A stretch of 33,529 bases of DNA from Lachnospiraceae bacterium (GCA_021205755.1 JAJPWX010000052.1:1-33529), one strand, 5' to 3'. Shown: positions 16,124 to 24,313, counted from the first letter of the stretch. A program made the numbers and translations. Notes: generated by a model not told the origin, from the letters alone.

Positions 16124-17305
16124 TTATCTGCGTCTTCTTGACCTATGTTTTTTTCGGCCAAGTAATCGTTGAAGCTTGGCATCTTTTTCATCTCTTTCTG
16201 CGATTATTAAGCGGATAAACTCGTCTTTTTCGGCTAAAGCAGAGTCTTTTTCGGCTAAAGCAGAGTCCTTTTCGGCTAAAGCAGAGTCTTTTTCAGCTAA
16301 GGCAATGTTTTTTTCAAGAACAATTTCCGCTTTTTCTCGTTCCAAACGAGCAATCGTTTCTCGTTCCCATTCCAATACAGGTGCAGTCATATCTAAAACC
16401 TCCCTTAAAAGCTTGCTGTCACGATGGAATACACGTATCATGGCTTTTCTGAAAAGCGCCAGGATATCTTTTTGGTTACTTTCGCTGAGAACATTTTTCT
16501 TTACTGCATCATCTAAGATAAGTATAATGTCCTGATAGAAGTTTGTCAATTCCATTTTTGCATTATGAAATTCATCGTCTGTCCGTGGTGGTCTGTCGCT
16601 TTTTTTGTCGATCGAATTTGGCCGAACCAGATGACTGAAACGAATTGGCATATATGGGATTAGAATATAAAGCTGTTTTGCATGTATGTCTTGAATTCCA
16701 TATTGTTGGACCTTTACTGCCGCAACGGTGTACAGGGTAGTTGTTTCAGGATTTTTCGTGTTGTTTTTCTTACAAAATGAAGTATTTTTTTGTTGCATAG
16801 GATGGTTTGGCAAATGAACTTTACAGGTTAGATAATCAGGCAGCGTAGTTCCCCCTTCGAGAATAAGGACGGCAGAATTAGGAAAGAATAATTCAGGCGC
16901 AATCTTTTTTGCACTAAGATTGCGACGGCTGAGGCTGTGCTGAGAATCGTATTCATACATACGGTATATCATTTCCGGATCAATATTTCGTTGGCATTCA
17001 AAATGAAAGGTTTTGGAATGATTGATTTTCATTATAATATCTGCACGGATAGAGGAAAGTTCCTTTGTTTCAACATTTTCTTTGGTATATTCAATGCCTG
17101 TCGGTTCAATTGCAACATCAGGAGGATAATCAATTCCATGTATTTCTCGAATCAGATACAGTAGAAGAAAAGGCATTTCTAAGGCTTCTTTTTTTAAAAT
17201 TTCATCCCAAAGATGGGCTTCGGTATGGATTTTTTCCGGAAGACCGTCGTTAGCTCGGATTTTTTCAATGGAATCTGTGGTTTCATTGAAATTGTTGAAA
17301 GTCAT
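16124..17305 (-). CDS. Rpn-family (PD-(D/E)XK nuclease / transposase-like) protein
   Basis: A 393-residue protein. The N-terminal part resembles Rpn/YhgA-like recombination-promoting nucleases of the PD-(D/E)XK fold: RADIIMKIN then FHFECQRN supplies the Asp and the Glu-x-Gln of the core, followed by MYRMYEYDSQ and a PNSAVLILEG strand. The C-terminal 90 residues are a coiled coil with heptads AEKDSAL repeated three times and a degenerate fourth, then a basic end (RKKHRSRRRR). The ATG at 17305 has AAAGGAG 8 bases upstream; further N-terminal reading is not supported. The gene is clearly richer in A/T than its neighbours and stands at the left edge of the accessory segment that separates the kinase from holB, suggesting transfer. 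Family members act in recA-independent recombination in E. coli; the role here is unproven. Confidence 0.78.
   Translation of the reverse strand: MTFNNFNETTDSIEKIRANDGLPEKIHTEAHLWDEILKKEALEMPFLLLYLIREIHGIDYPPDVAIEPTGIEYTKENVETKELSSIRADIIMKINHSKTFHFECQRNIDPEMIYRMYEYDSQHSLSRRNLSAKKIAPELFFPNSAVLILEGGTTLPDYLTCKVHLPNHPMQQKNTSFCKKNNTKNPETTTLYTVAAVKVQQYGIQDIHAKQLYILIPYMPIRFSHLVRPNSIDKKSDRPPRTDDEFHNAKMELTNFYQDIILILDDAVKKNVLSESNQKDILALFRKAMIRVFHRDSKLLREVLDMTAPVLEWERETIARLEREKAEIVLEKNIALAEKDSALAEKDSALAEKDSALAEKDEFIRLIIAERDEKDAKLQRLLGRKKHRSRRRR
16230..16313. repeat. 21-bp tandem repeat within the Rpn-family gene
   Basis: Three near-identical units (16230-16250, 16251-16271, 16272-16292; TCGGCTAAAGCAGAGTCTTT plus T) and a degenerate fourth to about 16313. 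Each encodes one heptad AEKDSAL, so changes in copy number keep frame and coiled-coil register. Confidence 0.9.
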
Positions 17306-17413
17306 ATAAGTTCTCCTTTGGTGTGTGTTTCCAGGTTCCTTTGATTTTTTGGACAGAGTTTGAAAAAACGAACGAGAAAAAGTGATTATGTAATATGCGG
17401 ATAGAATAAAAAG

Positions 17414-17442
17414 ATAATAACACATCAATTTATATATGTCAA
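17414..17442 (-). promoter_or_regulatory. Promoter of the Rpn-family gene
   Basis: On minus: TTGACA (17437-17442), 17 bases, TATTAT (17414-17419). It gives a leader of about 100 bases. The rest of 17306-17663 is AT-rich with no gene that I can support. Confidence 0.8.
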
Positions 17443-17611
17443 TATATTAGAGAAGAGAAAACAGAATATGTTGCGGATTGGCGGGGATTATCAGGAATAA
17501 GGTTGAAAATATGGCGTGTAATGCAATAAAAAATTACACAGTACCGAATGAAAAATCTTCCTGAAGTTGGAAAAATATTTCGAAAACAGGTGGAAATATC
17601 TACCACTTTTT

Positions 17612-17632
17612 TGTATAATCAGACATATAATC
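17612..17632 (+). promoter_or_regulatory. Possible -10 region of the first wall-binding gene
   Basis: Two TATAAT hexamers (about 17614-17619 and 17627-17632) stand 30-50 bases before the start at 17664. Neither has a convincing -35, so only the -10 is proposed. Confidence 0.35.
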
Positions 17633-17663
17633 TTGTAATCAGGGAGGGAGGTCATGGAGAGAT

Positions 17664-18803
17664 ATGAAAAATAAATTTCGCGTTTTATTACCTCTGCTGT
17701 TTCTGACATTCTTAGTCTGGAACTGGAGTTCCGGGTCTCTGACTGCGTTGGCGAGCACCGAGGCTGAGGCTGACTCTGCTGCGGCGGTATCGGAAGACAG
17801 TACGACCAAGACGAAGGCCGGCTGGGTTAAAATCGATGGGTATTATTACTGGCAGCGGGCGAATGGAACCATTGTCACGTCGAAAGGGTTCAAAAAGCTG
17901 GGCGGAAAGACGTATTATCTGGCGTCTGGCGGCCGCAGGAAGACGGGGCTTCTGACGATCAAAGGGAAAATCTATTATCTGAAGCCATCCCTTGTATATG
18001 GGCTGACAACGGTCAAAGGAAATACTTATTATTTTGATGAGACGACCGGAGCGGCTGTGACCAGTGACTGGGTGACGATCAAAAAGAAGACGTATTATTT
18101 TGACGCGAATGGCTGTATGGTAAAGGGACAGTGGATCGAATACGAGGGACATTATTACTATATCAAAAAGAACGGTGTTCTGCATTCGGCAGGGAAATGG
18201 ATGACACTTTCCACCGGGACTTATTATATCAGTAAGAAAGGGTACCGGGTGACTGGCCTGAAGACGATTAGCGGGAAAAAGTATTATTTCCTGTCAGACG
18301 GGACGCTGGTTACGGACAAGACAGCTTATGCGATCAATGGAACTTATTACACGATCAGCTCAAATGGCGTAGCGACGGTGGCGGATACCAGCAATGTGAA
18401 GGTACAGTGTTCGATTAAGACGCAGGAGTTTATCGCCAAGCATACAAGCTCAGGTCAGACGAATGCGGAGAAGTTCCGGAAGTGCTTTAATTACATTATT
18501 GCTTACACGCGATTTACCGGTTATGATCCGCTGACGAGTTCGGAAGCTGCTACAGATACCTGGCCGTATTCCCGGGCGCTGGAGATGCTGAACACGAATC
18601 TGACCGGCAATTGCTACGGTATGGCAAGTCTGATTGCTTCCTGCGCAAAGGAGCTGGGATATCAGCCGTATGTGGTTGCAATCACGGCGCAGCATGGATT
18701 TGTGATCATTGACGGAAAGTATTATGACAATATGGGGGCGCGCTTTGGCACGGATCAGCCTGCGATTTACCCATATACGGTCAGATGCCAGATCGAGTTC
18801 TGA
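17664..18803 (+). CDS. Secreted cell-wall-binding-repeat protein with transglutaminase-like domain
   Basis: A 379-residue exported protein. The signal peptide is MKNKFRVLLPLLFLTFLVWN to about residue 30. Residues 52-240 hold about nine glucan/choline-binding-type repeats of about 20 residues with the G-x-x-YY(Y/F) core (GYYYWQRANG, KTYYLASGG, NTYYFDE, KTYYFDANG, HYYYIKKNG, and so on). A C-terminal domain of about 130 residues ends with a plausible Cys-His-Asp triad: GNCYGMASL (Cys317), AQHGFVII (His344), KYYDNMG (Asp355). Such transglutaminase-like folds can be proteases, amidases or cross-linkers; the reaction is unknown. GGAGGT is 11 bases before the ATG. Two related genes follow. I infer wall attachment through the repeats. 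Confidence 0.83.
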   Translation: MKNKFRVLLPLLFLTFLVWNWSSGSLTALASTEAEADSAAAVSEDSTTKTKAGWVKIDGYYYWQRANGTIVTSKGFKKLGGKTYYLASGGRRKTGLLTIKGKIYYLKPSLVYGLTTVKGNTYYFDETTGAAVTSDWVTIKKKTYYFDANGCMVKGQWIEYEGHYYYIKKNGVLHSAGKWMTLSTGTYYISKKGYRVTGLKTISGKKYYFLSDGTLVTDKTAYAINGTYYTISSNGVATVADTSNVKVQCSIKTQEFIAKHTSSGQTNAEKFRKCFNYIIAYTRFTGYDPLTSSEAATDTWPYSRALEMLNTNLTGNCYGMASLIASCAKELGYQPYVVAITAQHGFVIIDGKYYDNMGARFGTDQPAIYPYTVRCQIEF

Positions 18804-18811
18804 CGATCTGG
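18788..18811 (+). terminator. Hairpin spanning the stop codon
   Basis: CCAGATCG (18788-18795) pairs with CGATCTGG (18804-18811); the loop includes the TGA stop. There is no T run, so it may slow decay or weaken transcription between the two wall-protein genes. Confidence 0.35.
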
Positions 18812-18837
18812 GGAATTATGGGGCAATTATGGGGCAC

Positions 18838-18892
18838 TTATTCAGAACAGCAGGCCACAGATCTGCGCTTTGCTGTTCTGAACTGTTATAAA
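18838..18892. repeat. Miniature inverted-repeat element, copy B
   Basis: CAGAACAGCA (18843-18852) and TGCTGTTCTG (18871-18880) around 18 bases. It matches the reverse complement of the element at 9010-9111 on both sides of the arms (TTATT before, AACTGTT after) and in part of the loop (GCC-CAGA). It lies just before the ribosome binding site of the next gene. Directly left of it, GGGGAATTAT/GGGGCAATTAT is a short tandem. Confidence 0.72.
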
Positions 18893-18916
18893 AAATGGGA
18901 AGGAGAAACATTTATA

Positions 18917-19564
18917 ATGAAAAAAATGAAGAAGGTTTTAAAAAAGGCTTTGCTGTTGATTCTCTGTCTGGCGATGGCGCAGACACCGGCTGTCTCAAAT
19001 GTGATCGGGGGGACATCCATCACGGCACAGGCGGCGACGAAGAATGGTTTGGTGACGAAGAACGGGAAGTATTATTATTATAAGAACGGTGTGAAGCTGA
19101 AAAACACCTGGAAGACGGTCACCAAGACTTCTTCGAGCGGAAAGACGACTACGAATAAGTATTATTTCGGCTCTAACGGCGCTGCTGTGATGGCGACGAC
19201 AACGATGGACTGCACGTATAATATCAAGGTCAAGACTATCAATGGAAAGAAATATGGATTTGATACGAAAGCGCGTCTGGCGAGTGGAATTTACGCTGAC
19301 GAATTGACCGGAAAGCTTTATTATTTCAATGCAAAGGGCGTTTACAATGCTACGAAAACAAAGAAACTGCGCGCAGCGGCAAAGCAGGGCTCAGACCTGG
19401 CTGCGCTGGTGAAGCTTCTGGGTACGCCGAAGAGCCGTAAGGAATCGAACAGCTGTCTGATTCTGGGTTATACGGATATCACGCTTACCTATGCGCATTT
19501 TACCGTCTATGGTCTGCAGGCACCGGATGGCACGGAAACGGTATACGCGATCTATACCATCTGA
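18917..19564 (+). CDS. Secreted protein with two or three wall-binding-type repeats
   Basis: A 215-residue exported protein. A Lys-rich signal peptide (MKKMKKVLKKALLLILCLAM, cleaved near TAQA-A) is followed by TKNGLVTKNGKYYYYKNGVK, nearly the same block as in the next gene, and further YYF and YYFNAKG repeats. The last 65 residues (from KLRAAAKQGSDLAALVKLLGTP to the end) form a small domain with SCLILGYTDITLTYAHFTVY. This lacks the Cys-His-Asp triad of its neighbours and faintly recalls BamE/SmpA-type small domains, which is only an impression. The start at 18917 has AAGGAG about 12 bases upstream; longer reading to 18785 would include the repeat element and is rejected. The function is unknown. 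Confidence 0.78.
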   Translation: MKKMKKVLKKALLLILCLAMAQTPAVSNVIGGTSITAQAATKNGLVTKNGKYYYYKNGVKLKNTWKTVTKTSSSGKTTTNKYYFGSNGAAVMATTTMDCTYNIKVKTINGKKYGFDTKARLASGIYADELTGKLYYFNAKGVYNATKTKKLRAAAKQGSDLAALVKLLGTPKSRKESNSCLILGYTDITLTYAHFTVYGLQAPDGTETVYAIYTI

Positions 19565-19574
19565 CGTAATTGGC

Positions 19575-19637
19575 GAGGGATGCCCGTCCGGCGAGGATAT
19601 ATCCCTCACGGAGTGAGGGATGCCCGTCCGGCGAGGA
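19575..19637. repeat. 23-bp direct repeat with a central hairpin
   Basis: GAGGGATGCCCGTCCGGCGA plus GGA occurs at 19575-19597 and again at 19615-19637, identical. Between them TCCCTCAC-GGA-GTGAGGGA (19602-19620) is a perfect 8-bp hairpin overlapping the second copy. It lies between two wall-protein genes. Two units and no protein reading suggest an intergenic repeat family or attenuator. Confidence 0.7.
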
Positions 19638-19679
19638 CCAGTGGAGAACATCTGAGATAAAGGGAGGAGGCCTGAGAGC

Positions 19680-20426
19680 ATGAAAAGGATGAAAAAAACC
19701 TTATTTTTATTGTTTTTAGCTATGTTGGTGACATTTTGCGCAGCTCCGGCTGTGACTTACGCGGATTCGAGTACATCTTCATCTTCTTCGACGACGAAAA
19801 ATGGTCTGGTGGAGAAGAATGGTAAGCTGTATTATTATAAAAATGGAAAGCTGGTTAAGGACAAGCTTGGCATCAAGATCGATGGTAATTATTATAAAAT
19901 CAGCGCGAAGGGCGTCTGTAAAAAGGTGAGTGAGGCGGCCGGCCGGGCAGGGATTCAGCTGGAGAAAATCGGTCGGGAAAGCACAAAGAGCAAAACGCTG
20001 AAAAAGGCGTTTACCTGGTGTTCGACGCAGATCACCTATGCGCCGGTGACGGGGTCGCCGGCTTCGGGTCAGACAAAGCTGGCTTATTATTCCATCTATG
20101 GATTTAAAAAGAAGGTGGGCGACTGCAATGTAATGGCCGCAACGTTTTGCCAGATGGCAAAAGTGCTCGGTTATGACGCGAAGTTTGTATCGGGCTATAT
20201 TATTTCCAGTTATGATTCGGATGGCAATCCGGTTTTAGCGAAGCATGCCTGGGTTACGATTAAGATCAGCGGGACGACCTATGTCTACGATCCGAATTTT
20301 GCGTACGTACAGCATACGCTGAATAACAATACGGCGGCGCACAGCGGCTATAAAATGACCTATACCAAGACTGGCACGAAATTGCAGTATACATATTATT
20401 CATCTAAGAAGAAATTGCTGAAATAA
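19680..20426 (+). CDS. Secreted transglutaminase-like protein with short wall-binding repeats
   Basis: A 248-residue exported protein. Its signal peptide is cleaved near TYADS, followed by a Ser/Thr stretch, two repeats (KNGLVEKNGKLYYYKNGK and IKIDGNYYKISAKG), then a transglutaminase-like domain. The domain is complete: VGDCNVMAATF (Cys149), AKHAWVTI (His189), YVYDPNF (Asp204). This is the clearest triad of the set and follows the usual order. The N-terminal block is nearly shared with the preceding gene, implying duplication and domain exchange. The substrate is unknown; wall peptide, protein cross-link or protease activity are all possible. GGAGG lies about 10 bases before the ATG. Confidence 0.85.
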   Translation: MKRMKKTLFLLFLAMLVTFCAAPAVTYADSSTSSSSSTTKNGLVEKNGKLYYYKNGKLVKDKLGIKIDGNYYKISAKGVCKKVSEAAGRAGIQLEKIGRESTKSKTLKKAFTWCSTQITYAPVTGSPASGQTKLAYYSIYGFKKKVGDCNVMAATFCQMAKVLGYDAKFVSGYIISSYDSDGNPVLAKHAWVTIKISGTTYVYDPNFAYVQHTLNNNTAAHSGYKMTYTKTGTKLQYTYYSSKKKLLK

Positions 20427-20526
20427 CGGCTCTTGCGAGACGTCAGGCTTGCAGAACGATTGAAAATAAGATGGAAAGAAAATATGCCTGGATAAAAGGC
20501 AGGAAGAAGGAGAAAGGATTTAGGAT

Positions 20527-21489
20527 ATGAAGACAGGACATGCAAAACAGGCGGGAAGTATTTTACTGGCGGTTCTTCTGGGTGCGTCGGGTGTCATGGG
20601 GACAGGCTGCCTGGCCTTTGCGGAAGAGGCGACAGAGGCGGTAAACGAGCAGAGCGAACTGGAAACGGAACTGGACGCTGACGCAGCGGATGCGGAGATT
20701 GAAATCACGGAGTTGGAAATTACAATTGGTGAGGAGACGCTGATTGTTTCAAATGTGACGGGAATTGCAGTGGAGCCTGTTTCCGCGGGAGAAGTATCGG
20801 AAGACGCGGATGGCGCAGAAGATACCGATTCCGAGAGCGCGGAGAATGCGGATGCTGAAACCGCAGAGGGTGCAGATAGTGAAACCGCAGAAGGCGATAC
20901 GGCCGTTGCCCTTGCATTTACGACGGAGGACGGTACAGTACATACGTTTGAGATTGCGGATGCGGAGGAGCTGACGGAGCTGACGGATTTGACTCTGACG
21001 GAGAAGATCGGATTCTTTTTTCTTTATGGAACGGACGGAAACGGAGACGCAAAATATTATTATGAGACGGCGGATGAGATTACGCTGGAAGAAGTGGTGA
21101 CGATGTACACGACCGGTCAGGTGACGGTTCGTGAGAGCGCGGACGGCTCTTCGGAGGCTTTAGGTTATGCGGACCGAGGAAGTGAACTGGAGGTCCTTGG
21201 CGGTACTTCGACCTGGTTTCTGATCAGCCAGGGCGACCTGACCGGTTACGTGGCGGCACGCTATCTGACGGTAGATGCGGAGGAAGCGCAGGCGGCGGTT
21301 GAGGCGGAGGAGAACGCACAGGCGGCCGCAGCAGCAGCAGCGCAGGAGGCAGCAGCGGCAGCGGCGGCACAGGCAGCGGCAGCAGCGGCGGCGGCTGCGT
21401 CATCGGCCGCATCAGATAGCAGCTCAAGTTCTCAGACAGAGACCACACAGACCGATAACGCATGCCTGACCGGAGGAGTTTTAAACTAA
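20527..21489 (+). CDS. Secreted SH3-domain protein with poly-Ala tail
   Basis: A 320-residue exported protein. The signal peptide runs to about 32 (LAFA-EE). Residues 33-125 are acidic and repetitive (ETAEGADSETAEG). A short uncharacterised strand-rich part (125-190) precedes one bacterial SH3 domain (about 197-250: VTVRESADGSSEALGYADRG, TGYVAARYLTV), of the type that often binds peptidoglycan. Residues 255-295 are almost all Ala with a few Gln/Glu, followed by a Ser/Thr/Gln end. The stop is only 6 bases before the MBOAT start, so this gene is part of the acylation operon and the product may be its exported acceptor or scaffold (inference). Confidence 0.82.
   Translation: MKTGHAKQAGSILLAVLLGASGVMGTGCLAFAEEATEAVNEQSELETELDADAADAEIEITELEITIGEETLIVSNVTGIAVEPVSAGEVSEDADGAEDTDSESAENADAETAEGADSETAEGDTAVALAFTTEDGTVHTFEIADAEELTELTDLTLTEKIGFFFLYGTDGNGDAKYYYETADEITLEEVVTMYTTGQVTVRESADGSSEALGYADRGSELEVLGGTSTWFLISQGDLTGYVAARYLTVDAEEAQAAVEAEENAQAAAAAAAQEAAAAAAAQAAAAAAAAASSAASDSSSSSQTETTQTDNACLTGGVLN
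21322..21399. repeat. GCN-trinucleotide tract (poly-Ala)
   Basis: About 25 GCA/GCG/GCC codons broken by a few CAG/GAG codons within the SH3 protein gene. It is slippage-prone in whole codons. Confidence 0.8.
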
Positions 21490-21495
21490 AAGATT

Positions 21496-23010
21496 ATGTC
21501 ATTCGTATCGAATACCTTTCTACTATTTGCGGGGGCGAGTGTCATTCTTTACTACCTTGCTCCCGCGCGATTCCGCTGGGTCGTGCTGCTGGTGTTCAGC
21601 TATATTTATTATCTGACAGCGGGGGTGCGCCTGGTCGGTTTCCTTTTGTTTTCTACGATCGTTACCTTTGTGGCAGGAAGAGTGATCGGGTATCTGTATG
21701 AAAAAGGCCGCGAGCCGAAGCAGGTTCGGTGGATTCTGATCCTGGCTTTGGTTCTGAACTTTTTTATGCTGGGGCTTACAAAGTACACGGGTATGCTGAT
21801 TGACGCGCTGAACGCACTTTTCCATATGGAATTGCGCGGACTGGATCTGGTGCTGCCGCTGGGGATTTCTTTTTATACGTTCCAGTCTTCCGGCTACCTG
21901 CTGGATGTCTATCTGAGGCGGATCACCGCGGAAAAACGTCCGCTGCAGTATGCGCTTTTCGTTTCGTTCTTTCCGCAGATCATGCAGGGACCGATCGGGC
22001 GCTACAATCAGCTGGCCGATCAGCTTTTTGAGCCGCATGCCCTGAAGGGGGAGAATCTTATCCGGGGCGCCGAGCGGATGCTGTGGGGCTTTTTTAAGAA
22101 AATGGTCATCGCGGACTGGACAGCGGTTTTTGTCGACGCGATTTTTGCCGCTCCGGATCAGTATCAGGGGCTGGCGTTTTTCGGAGCGTTTCTGTATCTG
22201 ATTCAGCTGTACGCGGATTTCTCCGGCGCGATGGATATTGTGATTGGCCTGGCGCAGATGTACGGGATTACGCTGGAAGAGAACTTCCGCAGGCCGCTGT
22301 TTTCGACTTCGGTCGCGGACTTCTGGCGCCGCTGGCACATTACACTTGGCCGCTGGATGAAGGATTATCTGTTCTATCCAATGATGCTTTCCAGCTGGAT
22401 GACGAAGATTACCAAGTGGGCAAAAACGAAATTCGGGCGCAAGACGGGGCGTATGGTGCCGATTGCCCTGGCGGATGTACTGGTATTCCTGGTTGTCGGT
22501 ATCTGGCACGGGGCGGGAGGAACCTATATTTTCTTTGGGTTCTACAACGGTCTGATTATTGGTGCGAGTGAGCTGCTGGCCGACCGCTATCGAAAATGGA
22601 AGACCGCCTTACATATTTCCGGTACGGAAGCGTGGTATCACGGTTTTATGATCGTGCGCACACTGCTTTTGACCATCAGCCGGATGTATTTCAGCCGCGC
22701 GGATTCGATGGCTCAGGCGCTGCAGATGATCAAAAATACTTTCACCAGCTTTCAGCCGTCGCTGCTTCTGACCATACCGGCGGGGCGGGACGGTCTGTCC
22801 TTTACACCGTACGCGCTTTTGATTATTGTGTGCGGGTGTATTGTAATGCTGGCGGTGGATATTTTACAGGAGCGGGGAGTAAAAATACGGGAATCACTGT
22901 CCAGGCTTCCGCTTCCGGCTACAGCAGCAGTGTATTTTGTACTACTTTTGTCCATTGGCTTATTTGGCTCAACGGACGCAACGAAAGGCTTTATTTATGC
23001 ACAATTTTGA
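21496..23010 (+). CDS. MBOAT-family membrane O-acyltransferase (DltB/AlgI-like)
   Basis: A 504-residue polytopic membrane protein with about ten hydrophobic helices. Family landmarks: LVLPLGISFYTFQSSGYLLD (118-137), FFPQIMQGPIGRY (158-170), YADFSGAMDIVIGL (239-252), FWRRWHITLGRWMKDYLFYP (276-295) and VGIWHGAGGTYIFFG (334-348), with His338 as the expected catalytic residue and His281 as the second conserved one. DltB and AlgI move D-Ala or acetyl groups across or onto exported polymers. With the carrier protein and ligase downstream, a DltB-like role is more likely than an acetyl-CoA type. The strong GGAGGAG upstream is 16 bases away, so initiation may depend on coupling to the SH3 gene. It overlaps the next gene by 14 bases. 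Confidence 0.92.
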   Translation: MSFVSNTFLLFAGASVILYYLAPARFRWVVLLVFSYIYYLTAGVRLVGFLLFSTIVTFVAGRVIGYLYEKGREPKQVRWILILALVLNFFMLGLTKYTGMLIDALNALFHMELRGLDLVLPLGISFYTFQSSGYLLDVYLRRITAEKRPLQYALFVSFFPQIMQGPIGRYNQLADQLFEPHALKGENLIRGAERMLWGFFKKMVIADWTAVFVDAIFAAPDQYQGLAFFGAFLYLIQLYADFSGAMDIVIGLAQMYGITLEENFRRPLFSTSVADFWRRWHITLGRWMKDYLFYPMMLSSWMTKITKWAKTKFGRKTGRMVPIALADVLVFLVVGIWHGAGGTYIFFGFYNGLIIGASELLADRYRKWKTALHISGTEAWYHGFMIVRTLLLTISRMYFSRADSMAQALQMIKNTFTSFQPSLLLTIPAGRDGLSFTPYALLIIVCGCIVMLAVDILQERGVKIRESLSRLPLPATAAVYFVLLLSIGLFGSTDATKGFIYAQF

Positions 23011-23998
23011 TGGAAAACGGCGGCTGACCTGGTGGAAGGTACTGCTCGTCGCGGCGGTTTTTGCATTGCTTTTATATGGATTGGATCTCGCGCTGTACCC
23101 GTGTACCTTTATGCGCAATGACATTCACGCAATCACGACCACGCATTATGATGACATTATCGTGGGAACTTCCCACGGAAAGATGGGAATTGACCCGGAT
23201 ACGATGGAGGAGATCACTGGCAGGAGCGCCCACAACGCCTGCGTGGGCGGGGAATATGGGATAGATGTTTACTATCTTACTAAGCTGGCCATTGAAACGC
23301 AGGATCCTGAGCGCATCATCTATGAGGTAGGCCCCGGTTATTTTGCGACGGAAAAAGAAGAGGGGAACAATTACCTGCTCTTTTACCATGAATTTCCGCT
23401 GTCACTGACCAAGGTGGAATACTTTTTTGACTGCATTGCGCAGACAAATTTCCGAACCGTACTGTTCCCGTGGTACGAGTATTCCCTTTCCTATGAGCTT
23501 CCGCAGGTATCGGAGACATTGACGCGCAAGCTGACGGGTGATTACAGTGTGGACAGCCTGAAAAGCGATTCACAGGAATACCACGAAAGCGGTTTTATTG
23601 AGCGCTACGCTGTGGATACCTCCACACTTCCGCTGACCGTGCAGAATCTTTTTTCACTGGATGCGCTCGTAGAGGAGAATATGGAATACCTGGAAAAGAC
23701 CATTGATCTCTGTGAGGAAAACGGGGTTGAGTTTGTGGCGGTCATTACGCCGATTCCGGCGGCGACGCTGGGTACCTGGTGGGACAATTTTATGGATGCG
23801 TATGATTTATTTGCGGAACTCTTTGAGGAAAAGGGAGTTACCTGCCTGAATTTTAACACGGATTATTATTTTGAGGCCTCGCATGAGATCGAGGATTTTA
23901 CGGACTACGATGGTCATATGAACGGCGACGCGGCCAGAGAATTCTCGAAGGTATTGGCGAAGTATCTGAATGCGCTGGAGGAAGACAGTGAGATATAA
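22997..23998 (+). CDS. Membrane-anchored SGNH/DltD-like acyltransfer protein
   Basis: A 333-residue protein with one N-terminal membrane helix (about 12-33) and the rest outside. An SGNH-hydrolase-type pattern is visible: the nucleophile block IIVGTSHGKMGIDP (Ser59), an AxNxCVGG-like block II (NACVGGEYGID), VAVITPIPA, and the closing DYDGHMNGDAA (303-313) with the Asp/His pair. The layout matches DltD and AlgJ/PatB partners of MBOAT proteins, which handle the acyl group on the outer side. The ATG at 22997 lies inside the end of the MBOAT gene, implying translational coupling. The acceptor polymer is unknown. Confidence 0.83.
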   Translation: MHNFDGKRRLTWWKVLLVAAVFALLLYGLDLALYPCTFMRNDIHAITTTHYDDIIVGTSHGKMGIDPDTMEEITGRSAHNACVGGEYGIDVYYLTKLAIETQDPERIIYEVGPGYFATEKEEGNNYLLFYHEFPLSLTKVEYFFDCIAQTNFRTVLFPWYEYSLSYELPQVSETLTRKLTGDYSVDSLKSDSQEYHESGFIERYAVDTSTLPLTVQNLFSLDALVEENMEYLEKTIDLCEENGVEFVAVITPIPAATLGTWWDNFMDAYDLFAELFEEKGVTCLNFNTDYYFEASHEIEDFTDYDGHMNGDAAREFSKVLAKYLNALEEDSEI

Positions 23999-24079
23999 GC
24001 AGCAGTTCAGAATCGTTGCGGCACTTGTATTATAAAAGGGCTCTTTGAGCGGAAAATAGAGGGAGAAAGGCAGAAGAAA

Positions 24080-24313
24080 ATGGAACAACAGGTTTTAGAA
24101 CTTTTAAAAGAGGAATATCCGGAGATTGAATTTGAGACGACGAAGCGGCTCTGGGATGACGGGATTCTGGATTCCGTTACGTTAATTGGCATTGTCGGCG
24201 CATTGAATATGGAGTTTGGGATTTCGATTCCTTACGTGGAGATCATTGAGGCGAATTTTAACTCTGTGGCCGGTATGGCACGCCTGGTCGAGAAGCTGCA
24301 GGCCGCAAAGTAA
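24080..24313 (+). CDS. Acyl carrier protein (DltC-like)
   Basis: A 77-residue carrier protein with a four-helix pattern and the phosphopantetheine attachment site LWDDGILDSVTLI (Ser32). The sequence after the site (GIVGALNMEFGISIPYVEI) is closer to DltC and stand-alone carriers than to fatty-acid AcpP, whose site reads DSLD. It should be loaded by the ligase gene that follows and present the acyl group to the MBOAT/SGNH pair. GGGAGAAAGG lies about 10 bases upstream. Confidence 0.9.
   Translation: MEQQVLELLKEEYPEIEFETTKRLWDDGILDSVTLIGIVGALNMEFGISIPYVEIIEANFNSVAGMARLVEKLQAAK

Noticed and set aside
19575-19637. CRISPR array
   Set aside because: Only two repeat units with a spacer that is itself a hairpin; no leader and no cas genes.
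21523-22509. Minus-strand frame of 328 codons opposite the MBOAT gene
   Set aside because: Antisense shadow of a well-supported membrane protein gene; full of His/Arg/Gln with no recognisable domain.
22937-22996. Longer N-terminus for the SGNH protein
   Set aside because: The extra 20 residues overlap the MBOAT end; the ATG at 22997 directly precedes a basic stretch and membrane helix as expected.
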